The notes: generated from the sequence alone by a model not told the origin. Shown: positions 44,667 to 53,934, counted from the stretch's first letter. The stretch is DNA of 64,000 bases from Clostridia bacterium (GCA_017435305.1 JAFSFH010000007.1:1-64000), one strand, 5' to 3'. Numbers and translations are program-made.

Positions 44667-44845
44667 GCCTCCCTCTTGAGGGAGGTGGCATTTGCGCAAG
44701 CAAATGACGGAGGGAGTTGGAATAACGTTTCACGTTACTCCGTCGACATTTTTCGTTTTCGTGAAAAAGTCGCACCAAGCGACATATAATACGACAACTC
44801 CCCCAGTCACGGCTGGCGCCGTGCCAGCCCCCTCGAGAGGGGGCC
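44667..44845. repeat. Family A pair without a DUF559 gene
   Basis: Inverted arms at 44667-44717 and about 44793-44845 surround about 75 bases of unrelated DNA that contains no gene. The arms are the same subtype as those of DUF559 copies 2 and 3. The right arm ends 30 bases before the prmA start. Confidence 0.8.
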
Positions 44846-44874
44846 TTATCCTATCCCACAAGGAGGACGACACA

Positions 44875-45798
44875 ATGGATTGGACCGAAGTATGCATTCA
44901 GATTTCCTGCGCCCACGTGGATGAGGCGGCGGCGATTGCCAATATGGTGGTGCCCTACGGCATCTACATCGAGGATTACAGCGACTTGGAGCAGGGCGCC
45001 CGCGAGATCGCCCGCATCGACCTCATCGACGAGGATCTGCTGGCAAAGGAGCGGGACACCGCCCTCATTCACCTGTACGTCTCCCCCGAGGACAACCCCG
45101 CCGAGGCGGTAGCGTTCCTGCGGGAGCGGTACACCGCCGTGGGCATCGACCATCAGGTGGTGAGCCAGCAGGTCAGCGAGGAGGACTGGGCGAATAACTG
45201 GAAGAAGTACTTTAAGCCCCTCCCCGTGGGCGAGAAGATTTTCATCTGCCCCTCCTGGGAGACGGCGGAAAACCCCGACAACCGCGCGGTGCTGTCCATC
45301 GACCCGGGTATGGCCTTCGGCACCGGCGGTCACGACACCACCCGTCTGGTGCTGGAGACGCTGGAGCACCATGTCACCGAGGGCTGCGATTTCTTGGATA
45401 TCGGTTGCGGCAGCGGCATTCTGTCCATCGCCGCCTGCCTGCTGGGCGCCCGCCGCGCTCTGGGCATCGACATCGACGCCCTGGCGGTCAAGACCGCCAT
45501 CGAGAACGGCGAGCTGAACGGTCTCACCGCCCCCAAGTATGAGATTCGGCTGGGCGACCTGGCCAAGGACGTGGACGGCAAATTCCCCGTCATCGCCGCC
45601 AACATCGTGGCGGACGCCATCATTATGTTGTCCCCTGCCGTGCCCGCCCTGCTGGCGGAGGGCGGCGTGTACATTGTGTCCGGCATCATCGACACCCGCG
45701 AGCAGGACGTGCTGAGAGCGCTGGCAGACTGCGGCTTCACCGTCGCCGAGCGTCACGAGCACGGCGGCTGGCTGTGTCTGGTGTGTAAGAAGGTGTAA
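44875..45798 (+). CDS. prmA: Ribosomal protein L11 methyltransferase
   Basis: A 307-residue enzyme. The N-terminal substrate-binding domain begins MDWTEVCIQISCAHVDEAAAI, PGMAFGTGGHDTT lies near 142-154, and the SAM motif I is FLDIGCGSGILSIAA near 172-186. It trimethylates L11. The ATG at 44875 follows AGGAGG; the longer frame upstream is repeat DNA. It is followed by rsmE, as in many Firmicutes, but separated from it by a DUF559 cassette. Confidence 0.94.
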   Translation: MDWTEVCIQISCAHVDEAAAIANMVVPYGIYIEDYSDLEQGAREIARIDLIDEDLLAKERDTALIHLYVSPEDNPAEAVAFLRERYTAVGIDHQVVSQQVSEEDWANNWKKYFKPLPVGEKIFICPSWETAENPDNRAVLSIDPGMAFGTGGHDTTRLVLETLEHHVTEGCDFLDIGCGSGILSIAACLLGARRALGIDIDALAVKTAIENGELNGLTAPKYEIRLGDLAKDVDGKFPVIAANIVADAIIMLSPAVPALLAEGGVYIVSGIIDTREQDVLRALADCGFTVAERHEHGGWLCLVCKKV

Positions 45799-45829
45799 GA
45801 GAGCATAAAATAACGTTGAATAGAGTGAA

Positions 45830-46349
45830 GCCTCCCTCTTGAGGTTGATTTCCCCCGATAGCGGGGGAAAATGTCGGCATAGCCGACAAAAGGGGGGCCG
45901 TTTCGCGGCGAGCGAAGGTGGATTTCGCCGCAGGCGAAAGACGGAGGGAGTTTATGCCACTAGCATATAACGGCAACAATACGAACGCCGCAAAAAGCCT
46001 TCGCAAAAAAGCAACACCCCAAGAAAATCATTTGTGGTACGATTTTTTGCGCTGTTATGATGTGCGTTTTCAGAGACAAAAACCTATCGGAAATTATATT
46101 GTAGATTTCTATTGTTTTCGCGCGAAGTTGGTAGTTGAAATCGATGGTTCACAACATTTTACGGCAGAGGAGCAAGCCTACGATCAACAGAGAACGGCTT
46201 ATTTGGAACAATTGGGTTTGCGTGTTTTGCGGGTTAGCAATCGCCAAATCAACGAGGAGTTTCGGGCTGTATGCGAGTATATCGATAGGATTGTAAAAAA
46301 CTCCCTCAGTCACGGCTGACGCCGTGCCAGCTCCCTCAAGAGGGAGCCT
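45830..46349. mobile_element. Family A cassette carrying DUF559 gene, copy 3
   Basis: The left arm (45830-45950) is split by module D (45844-45918). The right arm (46300-46349) is inverted. The gene between starts three bases after the left arm (GACGGAGGGAGTTT) and ends inside the right one. The cassette separates prmA from rsmE, which are commonly adjacent, so this looks like an insertion into an operon. Confidence 0.78.
45954..46319 (+). CDS. DUF559 endonuclease-like protein, copy 3
   Basis: 121 residues. Asp51 in GNYIVDFYC, Glu62, Asp64 and His68 in VEIDGSQHF, and VLRVSNRQIN at 91-100 are all kept. The C-terminus NSLSHG comes from the right repeat arm, which here reads ...CAGTCACGGCTGACGCC, so the arm's variable hairpin changes the last two residues relative to copy 2. 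The reading frame is intact and all predicted active-site residues are conserved, which argues for selection on the protein. Confidence 0.8.
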   Translation: MPLAYNGNNTNAAKSLRKKATPQENHLWYDFLRCYDVRFQRQKPIGNYIVDFYCFRAKLVVEIDGSQHFTAEEQAYDQQRTAYLEQLGLRVLRVSNRQINEEFRAVCEYIDRIVKNSLSHG

Positions 46350-46377
46350 ACACCCTATCCTACATAGGAGGTAAACT

Positions 46378-47106
46378 ATGCCCAGATTTTTCATAAATTA
46401 CACCCCCGCGGCGGGGGATGCGGTTACCATTGAGGGCGGGGATGCCCGCCACATTGCCGGCGCCCTGCGGATGACCGCAGGTCAGCGGCTGACCCTCTGC
46501 GACGGCAAGGGCACCGACTACGACTGCGTCATCACCGCCGTGGAGCGGGAGGCGGTCACCCTGCAGGTGGACGCCGCCACCCCCACTACCGCCGAGCCCA
46601 CCCTGGCGGTGACCCTGTATATGGGTCTGCCAAAGGGGGATAAAATGGAGCTGATCATTCAGAAATGCGTGGAACTGGGCGTCACCGCCATTGTGCCGGT
46701 GGCTATGTCCCGCTGTATCGTCAAATTGGACGGCAAGGACGCCGCCAAAAAGCAGACCCGCTGGCAGAAAATTGCCGACGAAGCCGCGGGACAGAGCGGA
46801 CGGGGCATCCTGCCCGCCGTGGAGACCCCCATCAGCTGGAAGCAGGCGCTGTCCCGCTGGGAGCGGGAGAATACCCTGCTCTGTTACGAGGGCGGCGGCG
46901 ACCCCATCGGTCGCTTGGTGACCCCCGCGGACACGGCGGTCAGTCTGGTGGTGGGTCCCGAGGGCGGCTTTGACCCCGCCGAGGTGGAGGCGGTCACCGC
47001 TGTGGGCGGGCGTATCGCCACCCTGGGACCCCGCATCCTGCGGTGCGAGACCGCACCCCTGGCCGCCATCGCCGTTTTAATGGAAAAAAGCGGCAATATG
47101 AAATAA
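46378..47106 (+). CDS. rsmE: 16S rRNA (uracil-1498-N3)-methyltransferase RsmE
   Basis: A 242-residue SPOUT enzyme with an N-terminal PUA-like part (ARHIAGALRM near 23-32). The trefoil-knot motifs are YMGLPKGDKMELIIQKCVELG near 81-101, VVGPEGGFDPAEVEA near 190-204 and LGPRILRCETAPLAAIAVL near 216-234. The ATG follows ATAGGAGG. A terminator follows directly. Confidence 0.94.
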   Translation: MPRFFINYTPAAGDAVTIEGGDARHIAGALRMTAGQRLTLCDGKGTDYDCVITAVEREAVTLQVDAATPTTAEPTLAVTLYMGLPKGDKMELIIQKCVELGVTAIVPVAMSRCIVKLDGKDAAKKQTRWQKIADEAAGQSGRGILPAVETPISWKQALSRWERENTLLCYEGGGDPIGRLVTPADTAVSLVVGPEGGFDPAEVEAVTAVGGRIATLGPRILRCETAPLAAIAVLMEKSGNMK

Positions 47107-47136
47107 AAAAGGCTGTGCCATCGGCACAGCCTTCTT
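47105..47136. terminator. Terminator between rsmE and the minus-strand XRE gene
   Basis: AAGGCTGTGCC/GGCACAGCCTT stem, A-run before and TCTTC after; may serve both convergent genes. Confidence 0.8.
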
Positions 47137-47336
47137 CATTCTCTTCCCAACAAATAATCGGTGGAACATGTCAATAAATCTGCAATATGGCACAGGGTAT
47201 CCAAGGATGGTTCTACATATCCGCACTCATATTTGGTATACGTGGTGCGGTGGATGATTAGGAGCTGTGCCATCCGCGCTTGGGTCAAACCCAATTCCAT
47301 ACGCCGCTTTCTCATGTTTTCTCCCATACAGGACAT
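47136..47336 (-). CDS. XRE family transcriptional regulator (minus-strand partner)
   Basis: A 66-residue single-domain helix-turn-helix protein: MRKRRMELGLTQARMAQLL, recognition helix HRTTYTKYECGYVEPSLDTLC, end TDYLLGRE. It is the Cro/CI type. The start may be the ATG at 47336 or the one three codons on (47327). It is transcribed away from a second XRE gene; the 86-base gap between them contains two palindromic operator-like sites, so the two probably repress each other or themselves. Confidence 0.85.
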   Translation of the reverse strand: MSCMGENMRKRRMELGLTQARMAQLLIIHRTTYTKYECGYVEPSLDTLCHIADLLTCSTDYLLGRE

Positions 47337-47353
47337 AACAAAACCTCCTATAT

Positions 47354-47392
47354 GGGGATTATATCCCCTTAATATTAGGGATTATAACCCCC
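47354..47392. promoter_or_regulatory. Operator-like palindromes between two XRE genes
   Basis: GGGGATTATATCCCC (47354-47368) and GGGATTATAACCCCC (47378-47392) are two near-identical palindromes 24 bases apart centre to centre. A third half-site GGATTAT follows near 47418. Both overlap likely -10 sequences. Confidence 0.7.
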
Positions 47393-47422
47393 ATAATAAT
47401 CCTTGTCAAGGAGGCGAGGATT

Positions 47423-47623
47423 ATGATTTGTTTTGATAAACTGTGGAGAGTAATGGAAGAAAAGGGTGTTTCCACCTATTATCTGCGGGAGAAAGCGGGA
47501 ATTGACAGCAAAACCATTCGCCGCCTGCGCGCCAACGACAATATGGAAACAAAAACGTTGGATAAATTATGCACGGCGCTGAATTGCCGTCTGGAGGATA
47601 TTGCGGAATATATCCCTGAATAA
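47423..47623 (+). CDS. XRE family transcriptional regulator (plus-strand partner)
   Basis: A 66-residue helix-turn-helix protein: LWRVMEEKGVSTYYLREKAGIDSKTIRRLRANDNMETKTLDKLCTAL, then RLEDIAEYIPE, the form often seen in phage-like or toxin-antitoxin-linked regulators. The ATG follows AGGAGGCGAGG. It ends at a strong terminator that also lies downstream of the convergent barstar gene. Confidence 0.85.
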   Translation: MICFDKLWRVMEEKGVSTYYLREKAGIDSKTIRRLRANDNMETKTLDKLCTALNCRLEDIAEYIPE

Positions 47624-47627
47624 CGCG

Positions 47628-47662
47628 AAAAGAGCCGAGGCAACCGCCTCGGCTCTTTTTTA
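47628..47662. terminator. Terminator between the XRE gene and barstar
   Basis: AAAAGAGCCGAGGC/GCCTCGGCTCTTTT stem with T-runs on both sides. The minus-strand barstar gene ends at its edge. Confidence 0.88.
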
Positions 47663-47911
47663 TGCAAATATCACGGTCAGGTCGGGGTTTTCCTCCGCCG
47701 CCTGGCGGAATACCTGCCAAAACCCCTCGGCGGAAAAACCCACCGCCTGCCACCCCGTCAGGGTGACGGTGGTCTCGTCCAGATCGGTCAGACAGTCCAT
47801 CAGCGCGTCCAGATTATGCCCGTACCAGTCGGGAAAATCCAGCGCCGCCGCGATGCGGGCGTGGAGGGTCTCTTTATCGGCGATGCCGCCGCAGGAAATG
47901 GTCACGTTCAT
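47660..47911 (-). CDS. Barstar family ribonuclease inhibitor
   Basis: An 83-residue protein matching barstar over its whole length. WYGHNLDALMDCLTDL at 29-44 holds the aspartates that equal barstar Asp35 and Asp39, which plug the barnase active site. The start ATG at 47911 comes one base after the stop of the upstream barnase-like gene (TAAGATG), with GGGGAGAG as ribosome site, so the two are translationally coupled. It should stay in the cytosol and neutralise the nuclease before export. Confidence 0.9.
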   Translation of the reverse strand: MNVTISCGGIADKETLHARIAAALDFPDWYGHNLDALMDCLTDLDETTVTLTGWQAVGFSAEGFWQVFRQAAEENPDLTVIFA

Positions 47912-47912
47912 C

Positions 47913-48935
47913 TTATCTCTCCCCGTACAGCTTGGTGAAGCTGGCGTAATGGTTGGACGTATAATACACAATGCCGGAGGTGGTCCACACGATGCGCTTG
48001 GAGCCGCGGTTGGTGGTGCCCAGGGTGTCGATGTCGCACTCGTAATAGGTATAGCCGGCGGGCAGCAATCCCTCGTTGTTGTAGAATCGGTCGCCGCCGC
48101 AGCACTTATCCCGCGGCTTACCTTGGGACTTGTACTGGTTCTTGGTGATGTAGTTCTTGGGCAGGCGTCCGTAGGTGTGGATGTACAGCGCCACGTCCTC
48201 TTTGCTGTCATAGATGCCGTCGGGGTCGATGGCGCCGTTGCCCGTGGGACGGGCGGTGGTCGTGGTGGTGACCGTCCCGCCGCCCTTTACCTGATAGGTG
48301 GCGGGATAGAATTCGATGGTTCCCTTGTAGTTTTGCACCGTGCCGGTGAGGATGAGGGTCTGCCCCTCCTGCACCTGCAGCTGTGTGACGTCAACAGGGG
48401 TGACACGGTAGCAATAGATGGTGCGGGATCCGCTGACCCCCTGCACCTGCAGGTCAAAGGTGGCGTTGCCGTGGTAGGAACTGACCTCTTTGACGAAGGT
48501 GACCACACCGGTGAGGGTGATGGCGCTCTTGCTCTGACCGACACCGAGGGTGAACAGCTGGTCCACCAGCTGTTTGTCCTTGTTTGCGGCGGTGACGGAG
48601 GTGGTTTTAGCGGTGGTGGTCGTGGTGGTTACCGCCGTGTTGCCCGTACCCTTGTTGGTGATGGCGGAGGAGGTGGGGGTATCATCGGGCTTGGTGGTGA
48701 CCTCGGTGGTGACCGGTTTGCCGTCGGGTCGGGTGACCGGCTTGCCCTCCCGGTCGGTGACCGTGACGGTGACCGGCTGGGTGGTGCTGTCCCCGTCCAC
48801 GTCTGCGGTGACGGTGGAGGAGGGAACGGTGAATACGTCGGCGCTCGGCGCGTCGGGGGTATCGGGGGTGTTGCCGCAGGCGGTCAGCGTCAGTATCAGC
48901 GCCAGACTCAGCAGCAGAGATAGCAGTTTTTTCAT
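47913..48935 (-). CDS. Lipoprotein with OB-fold-like domain and C-terminal barnase-type ribonuclease
   Basis: 340 residues. A signal peptide with lipobox LTAC has the lipidated Cys at 20. A Thr/Pro-rich linker of about 100 residues follows, then an OB-fold-like domain (about 127-213, with ITLTGVVTFV and LILTGTVQNYKG), a second Thr linker and a barnase-like domain (about 236-340). All barnase catalytic residues can be aligned: Lys265 (NYITKNQ), Glu299 (YYECDID), Arg310 and Arg314 (NRGSKR), and His329 (SNHYASFTK). It should sit on the outer face of the membrane. The cognate barstar gene follows at once. The domain mix is unlike the small secreted Bacillus barnase. Confidence 0.88.
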   Translation of the reverse strand: MKKLLSLLLSLALILTLTACGNTPDTPDAPSADVFTVPSSTVTADVDGDSTTQPVTVTVTDREGKPVTRPDGKPVTTEVTTKPDDTPTSSAITNKGTGNTAVTTTTTTAKTTSVTAANKDKQLVDQLFTLGVGQSKSAITLTGVVTFVKEVSSYHGNATFDLQVQGVSGSRTIYCYRVTPVDVTQLQVQEGQTLILTGTVQNYKGTIEFYPATYQVKGGGTVTTTTTARPTGNGAIDPDGIYDSKEDVALYIHTYGRLPKNYITKNQYKSQGKPRDKCCGGDRFYNNEGLLPAGYTYYECDIDTLGTTNRGSKRIVWTTSGIVYYTSNHYASFTKLYGER

Positions 48936-48973
48936 AATGACCTCCCCAAAAAAAGCGGGTGATTTACTCTGTC

Positions 48974-49001
48974 AGTATATCACGCCCGCGGGAATTTGCA
49001 A
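48974..49001 (-). promoter_or_regulatory. Sigma-A-like promoter of the barnase-barstar operon
   Basis: On the minus strand TTGCAA, 16 bases, TATACT; the ATG at 48935 follows GGGGAGG. Confidence 0.6.
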
Positions 49002-49127
49002 ACCCTATTTTTTGCCGAGAGCCGCGGTTTTGGGGGCGATATTCATACAAATCCACGGCAATTGGGCGTTTTTTGCCCCCGAAAACTGGTTAAAACCTGA
49101 AAAAATGCAGGTTTCTGAAAATTTTTG

Positions 49128-49156
49128 TTGCAATTTTGAAACAAAGGTGCTAATAT
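49128..49156 (+). promoter_or_regulatory. Sigma-A promoter of rpsT
   Basis: TTGCAA, 17 bases, TAATAT. Confidence 0.7.
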
Positions 49157-49197
49157 ATTCAGTGCGTGATTACTTTTAATTGATAGGAGGTGCCACT

Positions 49198-49449
49198 ATG
49201 CCCAACATTAAATCCGCTAAAAAGCGTGTTAAGGTCATCGCTGTTAAGACTGCCCGTAACAAGGCTAACCGTACTGCCCTGAAGACCGAGATCAAGAAGG
49301 CGAACGAGGCCATCGCCACCGGTGAAAACACCGTGGAGGCTGTCCGCGCCGCCCAGAAGAAGATCGATCAGGCAGTGGCTAAGGGTCTGCTGCACAAGAA
49401 CACCGCAGCCCGCAAGAAGTCTGCTCTGGCTAAGAAGGTCAACGGCTAA
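49198..49449 (+). CDS. rpsT: 30S ribosomal protein S20
   Basis: An 83-residue basic protein starting MPNIKSAKKRVKV, typical S20. The ATG at 49198 follows AGGAGG. Codon use is strongly biased to the preferred set, as in the other ribosomal genes here. Monocistronic, ended by a terminator. Confidence 0.96.
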   Translation: MPNIKSAKKRVKVIAVKTARNKANRTALKTEIKKANEAIATGENTVEAVRAAQKKIDQAVAKGLLHKNTAARKKSALAKKVNG

Positions 49450-49462
49450 TTGTAACACGAAG

Positions 49463-49500
49463 AAAGGGTCTGTCCTTCGGGACAGACCCTTTTGCTTTTA
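49463..49500 (+). terminator. Terminator of rpsT
   Basis: AAGGGTCTGTCC/GGACAGACCCTT stem, then TTTGCTTTTAT. Confidence 0.88.
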
Positions 49501-49902
49501 TATTTCCGATGCGGAATACAGTTCATCTTCGAGCCATTTATCGGGGTTTTGGTCGATATAATTCCAAATGTCTTGGTAATCCTGTTCTCCGCGGACAATG
49601 TGGTCGTAATAGGACCGTTGCCAGATATTGTTATCATATTGCTTATTGCAAAACCGCTTAAAGGTGGATATGAACTGCGCTATTGTTGAAGTGGTGGATG
49701 TAGGGGCGGGCGTCCTCGACCGCCCGTTTTCGGATAGGGATATCAACATATGTATGTGATTGGGCATAATCACAGATTTTTCTACAGAGAGATATGAATA
49801 GAAGTCGTTTAGTTGCTTGATTTGCTTGTCGGCAACCACACCATACGGTAATAACTGTACCTGTGGGCGGTCGAGGACGCCCGCCCCTACGATAACAACC
49901 AA
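49498..49902 (-). pseudogene. RAYT transposase, N-terminally truncated at a REP palindrome
   Basis: The 134-residue frame keeps the HUH histidines (MPNHIHML, His49 and His51) and the tyrosine region (RSYYDHIV near 97-104). It lacks the first about 40 residues of the intact RAYT at 4573-5076, including the strand YFITICTKNR that builds the HUH fold. The break falls at the family B palindrome 49864-49890. Beyond it the DNA is B linker and a family A arm, not transposase. A second, inverted REP is at 49700-49726. Over the shared part it is close to the first RAYT. A start within the REP (ATG 49902) is possible, but the fold would be incomplete. Confidence 0.75.
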
Positions 49903-50400
49903 CGTGAAATAGAATCAAGCCCCCCTTGCCTAAAGGTCGATTTCCCCCGATAGCGGGGGAGAAATGTTAGGGGTGGCTTGTAGTTAGCAATTATCCTAAG
50001 TTTGTGGCCACCCCTTGAGAATGTCGCTATGCTCCATTCTCCCAAAAAAGCAAAACTAATTGGGCCGACAAAAGGGGGGCCGTCTCGCGGCGAGCGAAGG
50101 TGGCAAAAATCTTTGATTTTTGACGGGGGGATTCATACGGGACGGGAAACCCGTCCCCTACAATACCACCCCATATAGAATCCGTAGGGGGGCATTCTAT
50201 ATGCCCCCGTTGGTACCACAAGAACGGGCGGATGATATCCGCCCCTACAATTCCTATCCAAGTCGAATAGAATCCGTAGGGGCGTTCTGCGAACGCCCGC
50301 GGGCGAACACAGTTCGCCCCTACGATCTTTATCCAATCTCTCATAGAATCCGTAGGGGCGGCAACCTGCCGCCCGCAATACCGACCAATGTTGGATAGAA
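49864..50400. repeat. Repeat block upstream of the SRP RNA gene
   Basis: Contains a family B palindrome, a CCCCCC-type family A half-unit (49920-50133) and module D broken by a further insert of about 100 bases (about 49961-50064). The insert has its own hairpins (GGGGTGGC/GCCACCCC and GAGAATG/CATTCTC). B palindromes with CATTCTATATGC, GATGATATCC, CGTTCTGCGAACG, CGAACACAGTTCG and GGCAACCTGCC cores follow. The order resembles 37295-37640. No gene. Confidence 0.75.
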
Positions 50401-50451
50401 TCAATCCTCCTTCATCGGTCGATTTCCCCCGCAAAAATCCTCAAAAACCTG

Positions 50452-50480
50452 TTGATTTCCATTTGAACATATAGTATAAT
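50452..50480 (+). promoter_or_regulatory. Sigma-A promoter of the SRP RNA
   Basis: TTGATT, 17 bases, TATAAT. Transcription should start near 50487-50490. Confidence 0.85.
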
Positions 50481-50500
50481 AAATTAGATAGCGAAAAACC

Positions 50501-50641
50501 GTATCCTTTGGGGCATACGGGCAGGCAGGTCCTGTGCGACGGTGCGCCGTGAACCATGTCAGGCGGGGAACCGAGCAGCATTAAGCGGTCGATGTCCGTG
50601 TGCCGCAGTCCACCTGTTTGTCCGTATGCCCGAAAGGATAC
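50501..50641 (+). ncRNA. ffs: Signal recognition particle RNA (small cytoplasmic RNA)
   Basis: The ends pair over a long helix (GTATCCTTTGGGGCATACGG with CCGTATGCCCGAAAGGATAC). The apical domain with the Ffh-binding loops lies at about 50558-50587 (TCAGGCGGGGAACCGAGCAGCA). The length fits the longer Gram-positive SRP RNA. The gene lies directly upstream of dnaX, its usual place in Firmicutes. Exact ends are estimated from pairing. Confidence 0.85.
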
Positions 50642-50671
50642 TTTCATTTTCACCGCAAAGGAGTCACGCCC

Positions 50672-52288
<1,617 letters not shown>

Positions 52289-52289
52289 T

Positions 52290-52634
52290 ATGAAAGCAAA
52301 CATTCCGAGAGGTATGGGTGGCGCCGGCAATATGCAGGCGATGCTGCGCCAGGCGCAGAAGATGCAGGAGGATGCCCAGCGGGTACAGGCCGAGCTGGAG
52401 CAGACCGAGTATGATGCCACCGCCGGCGGCGGTGCGGTTAAGGCCACCGTCAACGGCAAGCACAACCTGACCGCCCTGACCATCAACCCCGACGTGGTGG
52501 ACCCCGATGACGCCGAGATGCTGGCGGATCTGGTGATGGCCGCGGTCAACGAGGCTATGCGTGCCGCCGATAAGGATGCCGAGCAGAAGATGGGCGCGGT
52601 CACCGGCGGTATGAATTTGCCGGGGATGTTTTGA
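52290..52634 (+). CDS. ebfC: YbaB/EbfC family nucleoid-associated protein
   Basis: A 114-residue protein with MQAMLRQAQKMQEDAQRVQAELEQ near 15-38 and GGGAVKATVNGKHNLTALTINP near 47-68, the EbfC pattern; a dimeric DNA-binding protein. It starts one base after dnaX (TGATATG) and its stop lies just before the recR ATG. Confidence 0.93.
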   Translation: MKANIPRGMGGAGNMQAMLRQAQKMQEDAQRVQAELEQTEYDATAGGGAVKATVNGKHNLTALTINPDVVDPDDAEMLADLVMAAVNEAMRAADKDAEQKMGAVTGGMNLPGMF

Positions 52635-52636
52635 TT

Positions 52637-53236
52637 ATGAGTTATTCGATCTTACCGCTCCAGCGGCTCACCGAACAATTAGAGCGCCTGCCCGGCATCG
52701 GACGAAAGTCCGCCGCCCGACTGGCGTTTCACCTATTGTATATGCCGGACAAGGACGCCGCCGCCTTCACCGAGGCGCTGGCGGAGGCACGGGAGAAGAT
52801 TCACGAGTGCCCCGTGTGCTGCAACCTGACCGACGTGGAGCCCTGCCCCATCTGCGGGGACGACCGTCGGGATAAGTCCGTCATCTGCGTGGTGGAGGAC
52901 CCCCGCGACGTGCTGGCCTTTGAGCGCACCCGGGAGTATACCGGTCTGTACCACGTGCTCCACGGCACCATCTCCCCCATCGACGGTCGCGGTCCCGACC
53001 AGCTGCGGGTCAAGGAGCTCTTGCACCGTCTGGAGGATGAAACCGTCACCGAAGTGATTATGGCCACCGACCCCACCGTGGAGGGGGATTATACCGCCAT
53101 GTATCTGTCGCGGCTGCTGAAGCCGCTGAATATTAAGGTGACCCGCCTGGCCTACGGCATCCCCGTGGGCGGCGACCTGGAGTACGCCGACGAGGTTACC
53201 CTGTCCCGCTCTTTAGAGGGACGCAACGAGCTGTAA
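52637..53236 (+). CDS. recR: Recombination protein RecR
   Basis: A 199-residue protein with a helix-hairpin-helix (RLPGIGRKSAARLAFHLL near 18-34), a C4 zinc finger (Cys58, 61, 70, 73) and a TOPRIM domain (VVEDPRDVLAFERT near 85-98). The C-terminal end has the Walker B-like GIPVGGDLEYADEVTL. It acts with RecF and RecO in gap repair. The ATG at 52637 is preferred over an upstream TTG inside ebfC. Confidence 0.95.
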   Translation: MSYSILPLQRLTEQLERLPGIGRKSAARLAFHLLYMPDKDAAAFTEALAEAREKIHECPVCCNLTDVEPCPICGDDRRDKSVICVVEDPRDVLAFERTREYTGLYHVLHGTISPIDGRGPDQLRVKELLHRLEDETVTEVIMATDPTVEGDYTAMYLSRLLKPLNIKVTRLAYGIPVGGDLEYADEVTLSRSLEGRNEL

Positions 53237-53275
53237 AAACGAAGCAAATGCTTGAATCGAGAAAAGCCTCCCTCT

Positions 53276-53380
53276 TGAGGGAGGTGGATTTTTCCGTGGT
53301 GTCAACCACGGAAAAAGACGGAGGGAGTTTAACTCCCCCAGTCTGACCTTCGGTCAGCCAGCCCCCTCAAGAGGGGGCCT
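53276..53380. repeat. Family A pair with no cargo (empty cassette)
   Basis: Left arm 53276-53329 (hairpin core TTTTTCCGTGG/CCACGGAAAAA) and inverted right arm 53332-53380 meet directly at GGAGGGAGTTTAACTCCC. This is the junction where DUF559 genes sit in copies 2 and 3. No inserted DNA is present. Confidence 0.8.
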
Positions 53381-53415
53381 AATTTCGCATTCTCTGATAA
53401 AGGAGGTTTTCGTCA

Positions 53416-53892
53416 ATGGCAGAACAAAAGAAAAACGGCAACAAGACCATTGCCGAAAACCGCAAGGCGTTCCACGATTATTTCGTGGAGGAATCCTACG
53501 AGGCGGGCATCGAACTGTGCGGCACCGAGGTCAAGGCGTTGCGCGCCGGCGGTGTCAATCTCAAGGACGCCTGGTGCTCGGTGGTGGAGGGCGAACTATT
53601 CGTCAACGGTATGCACGTCAGCCCCTACGATAAGGGCAATATTTTCAACCGCGACCCTCTCCGCGTCCGCCGTCTGCTGATGCATAAGCGGGAGATCATG
53701 CGCCTGTTGGGTGTCACCAAGCAGGCGGGGTATTCCCTCATCCCCCTGTCCCTGTATTTTAAGGGCAGTCGGGTGAAGGTGCAGGTGGGTCTGTGCCGCG
53801 GCAAGAAGCTGTACGACAAGCGGGAGGACGCCGCCAAGCGGGATATGAAACGGGAAGCCCAGCGCGGCCTCAAGGAGTTTAATAACCGATGA
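53416..53892 (+). CDS. smpB: SsrA-binding protein SmpB
   Basis: A 158-residue protein with [29 protein letters not shown] near 16-44 and the basic C-terminal tail that enters the decoding centre ([20 protein letters not shown]). It works with tmRNA in ribosome rescue; no ssrA gene was recognised in this window. The ATG follows AAAGGAGG. Confidence 0.95.
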   Translation: MAEQKKNGNKTIAENRKAFHDYFVEESYEAGIELCGTEVKALRAGGVNLKDAWCSVVEGELFVNGMHVSPYDKGNIFNRDPLRVRRLLMHKREIMRLLGVTKQAGYSLIPLSLYFKGSRVKVQVGLCRGKKLYDKREDAAKRDMKREAQRGLKEFNNR

Positions 53893-53930
53893 AAAAAGCA
53901 GGGCTTTACGCCCTGCTTTTTCTTTTTTTG
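53891..53930 (+). terminator. Terminator of smpB
   Basis: AAAAAGCAGGGC/GCCCTGCTTTTT stem followed by a T-rich run. Confidence 0.88.
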
Positions 53931-53934
53931 TTCG

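Noticed and set aside
44724..44740. Third parS site (GTTTCACGTTAC)
   Set aside because: Only one half matches; the second half-site is missing.
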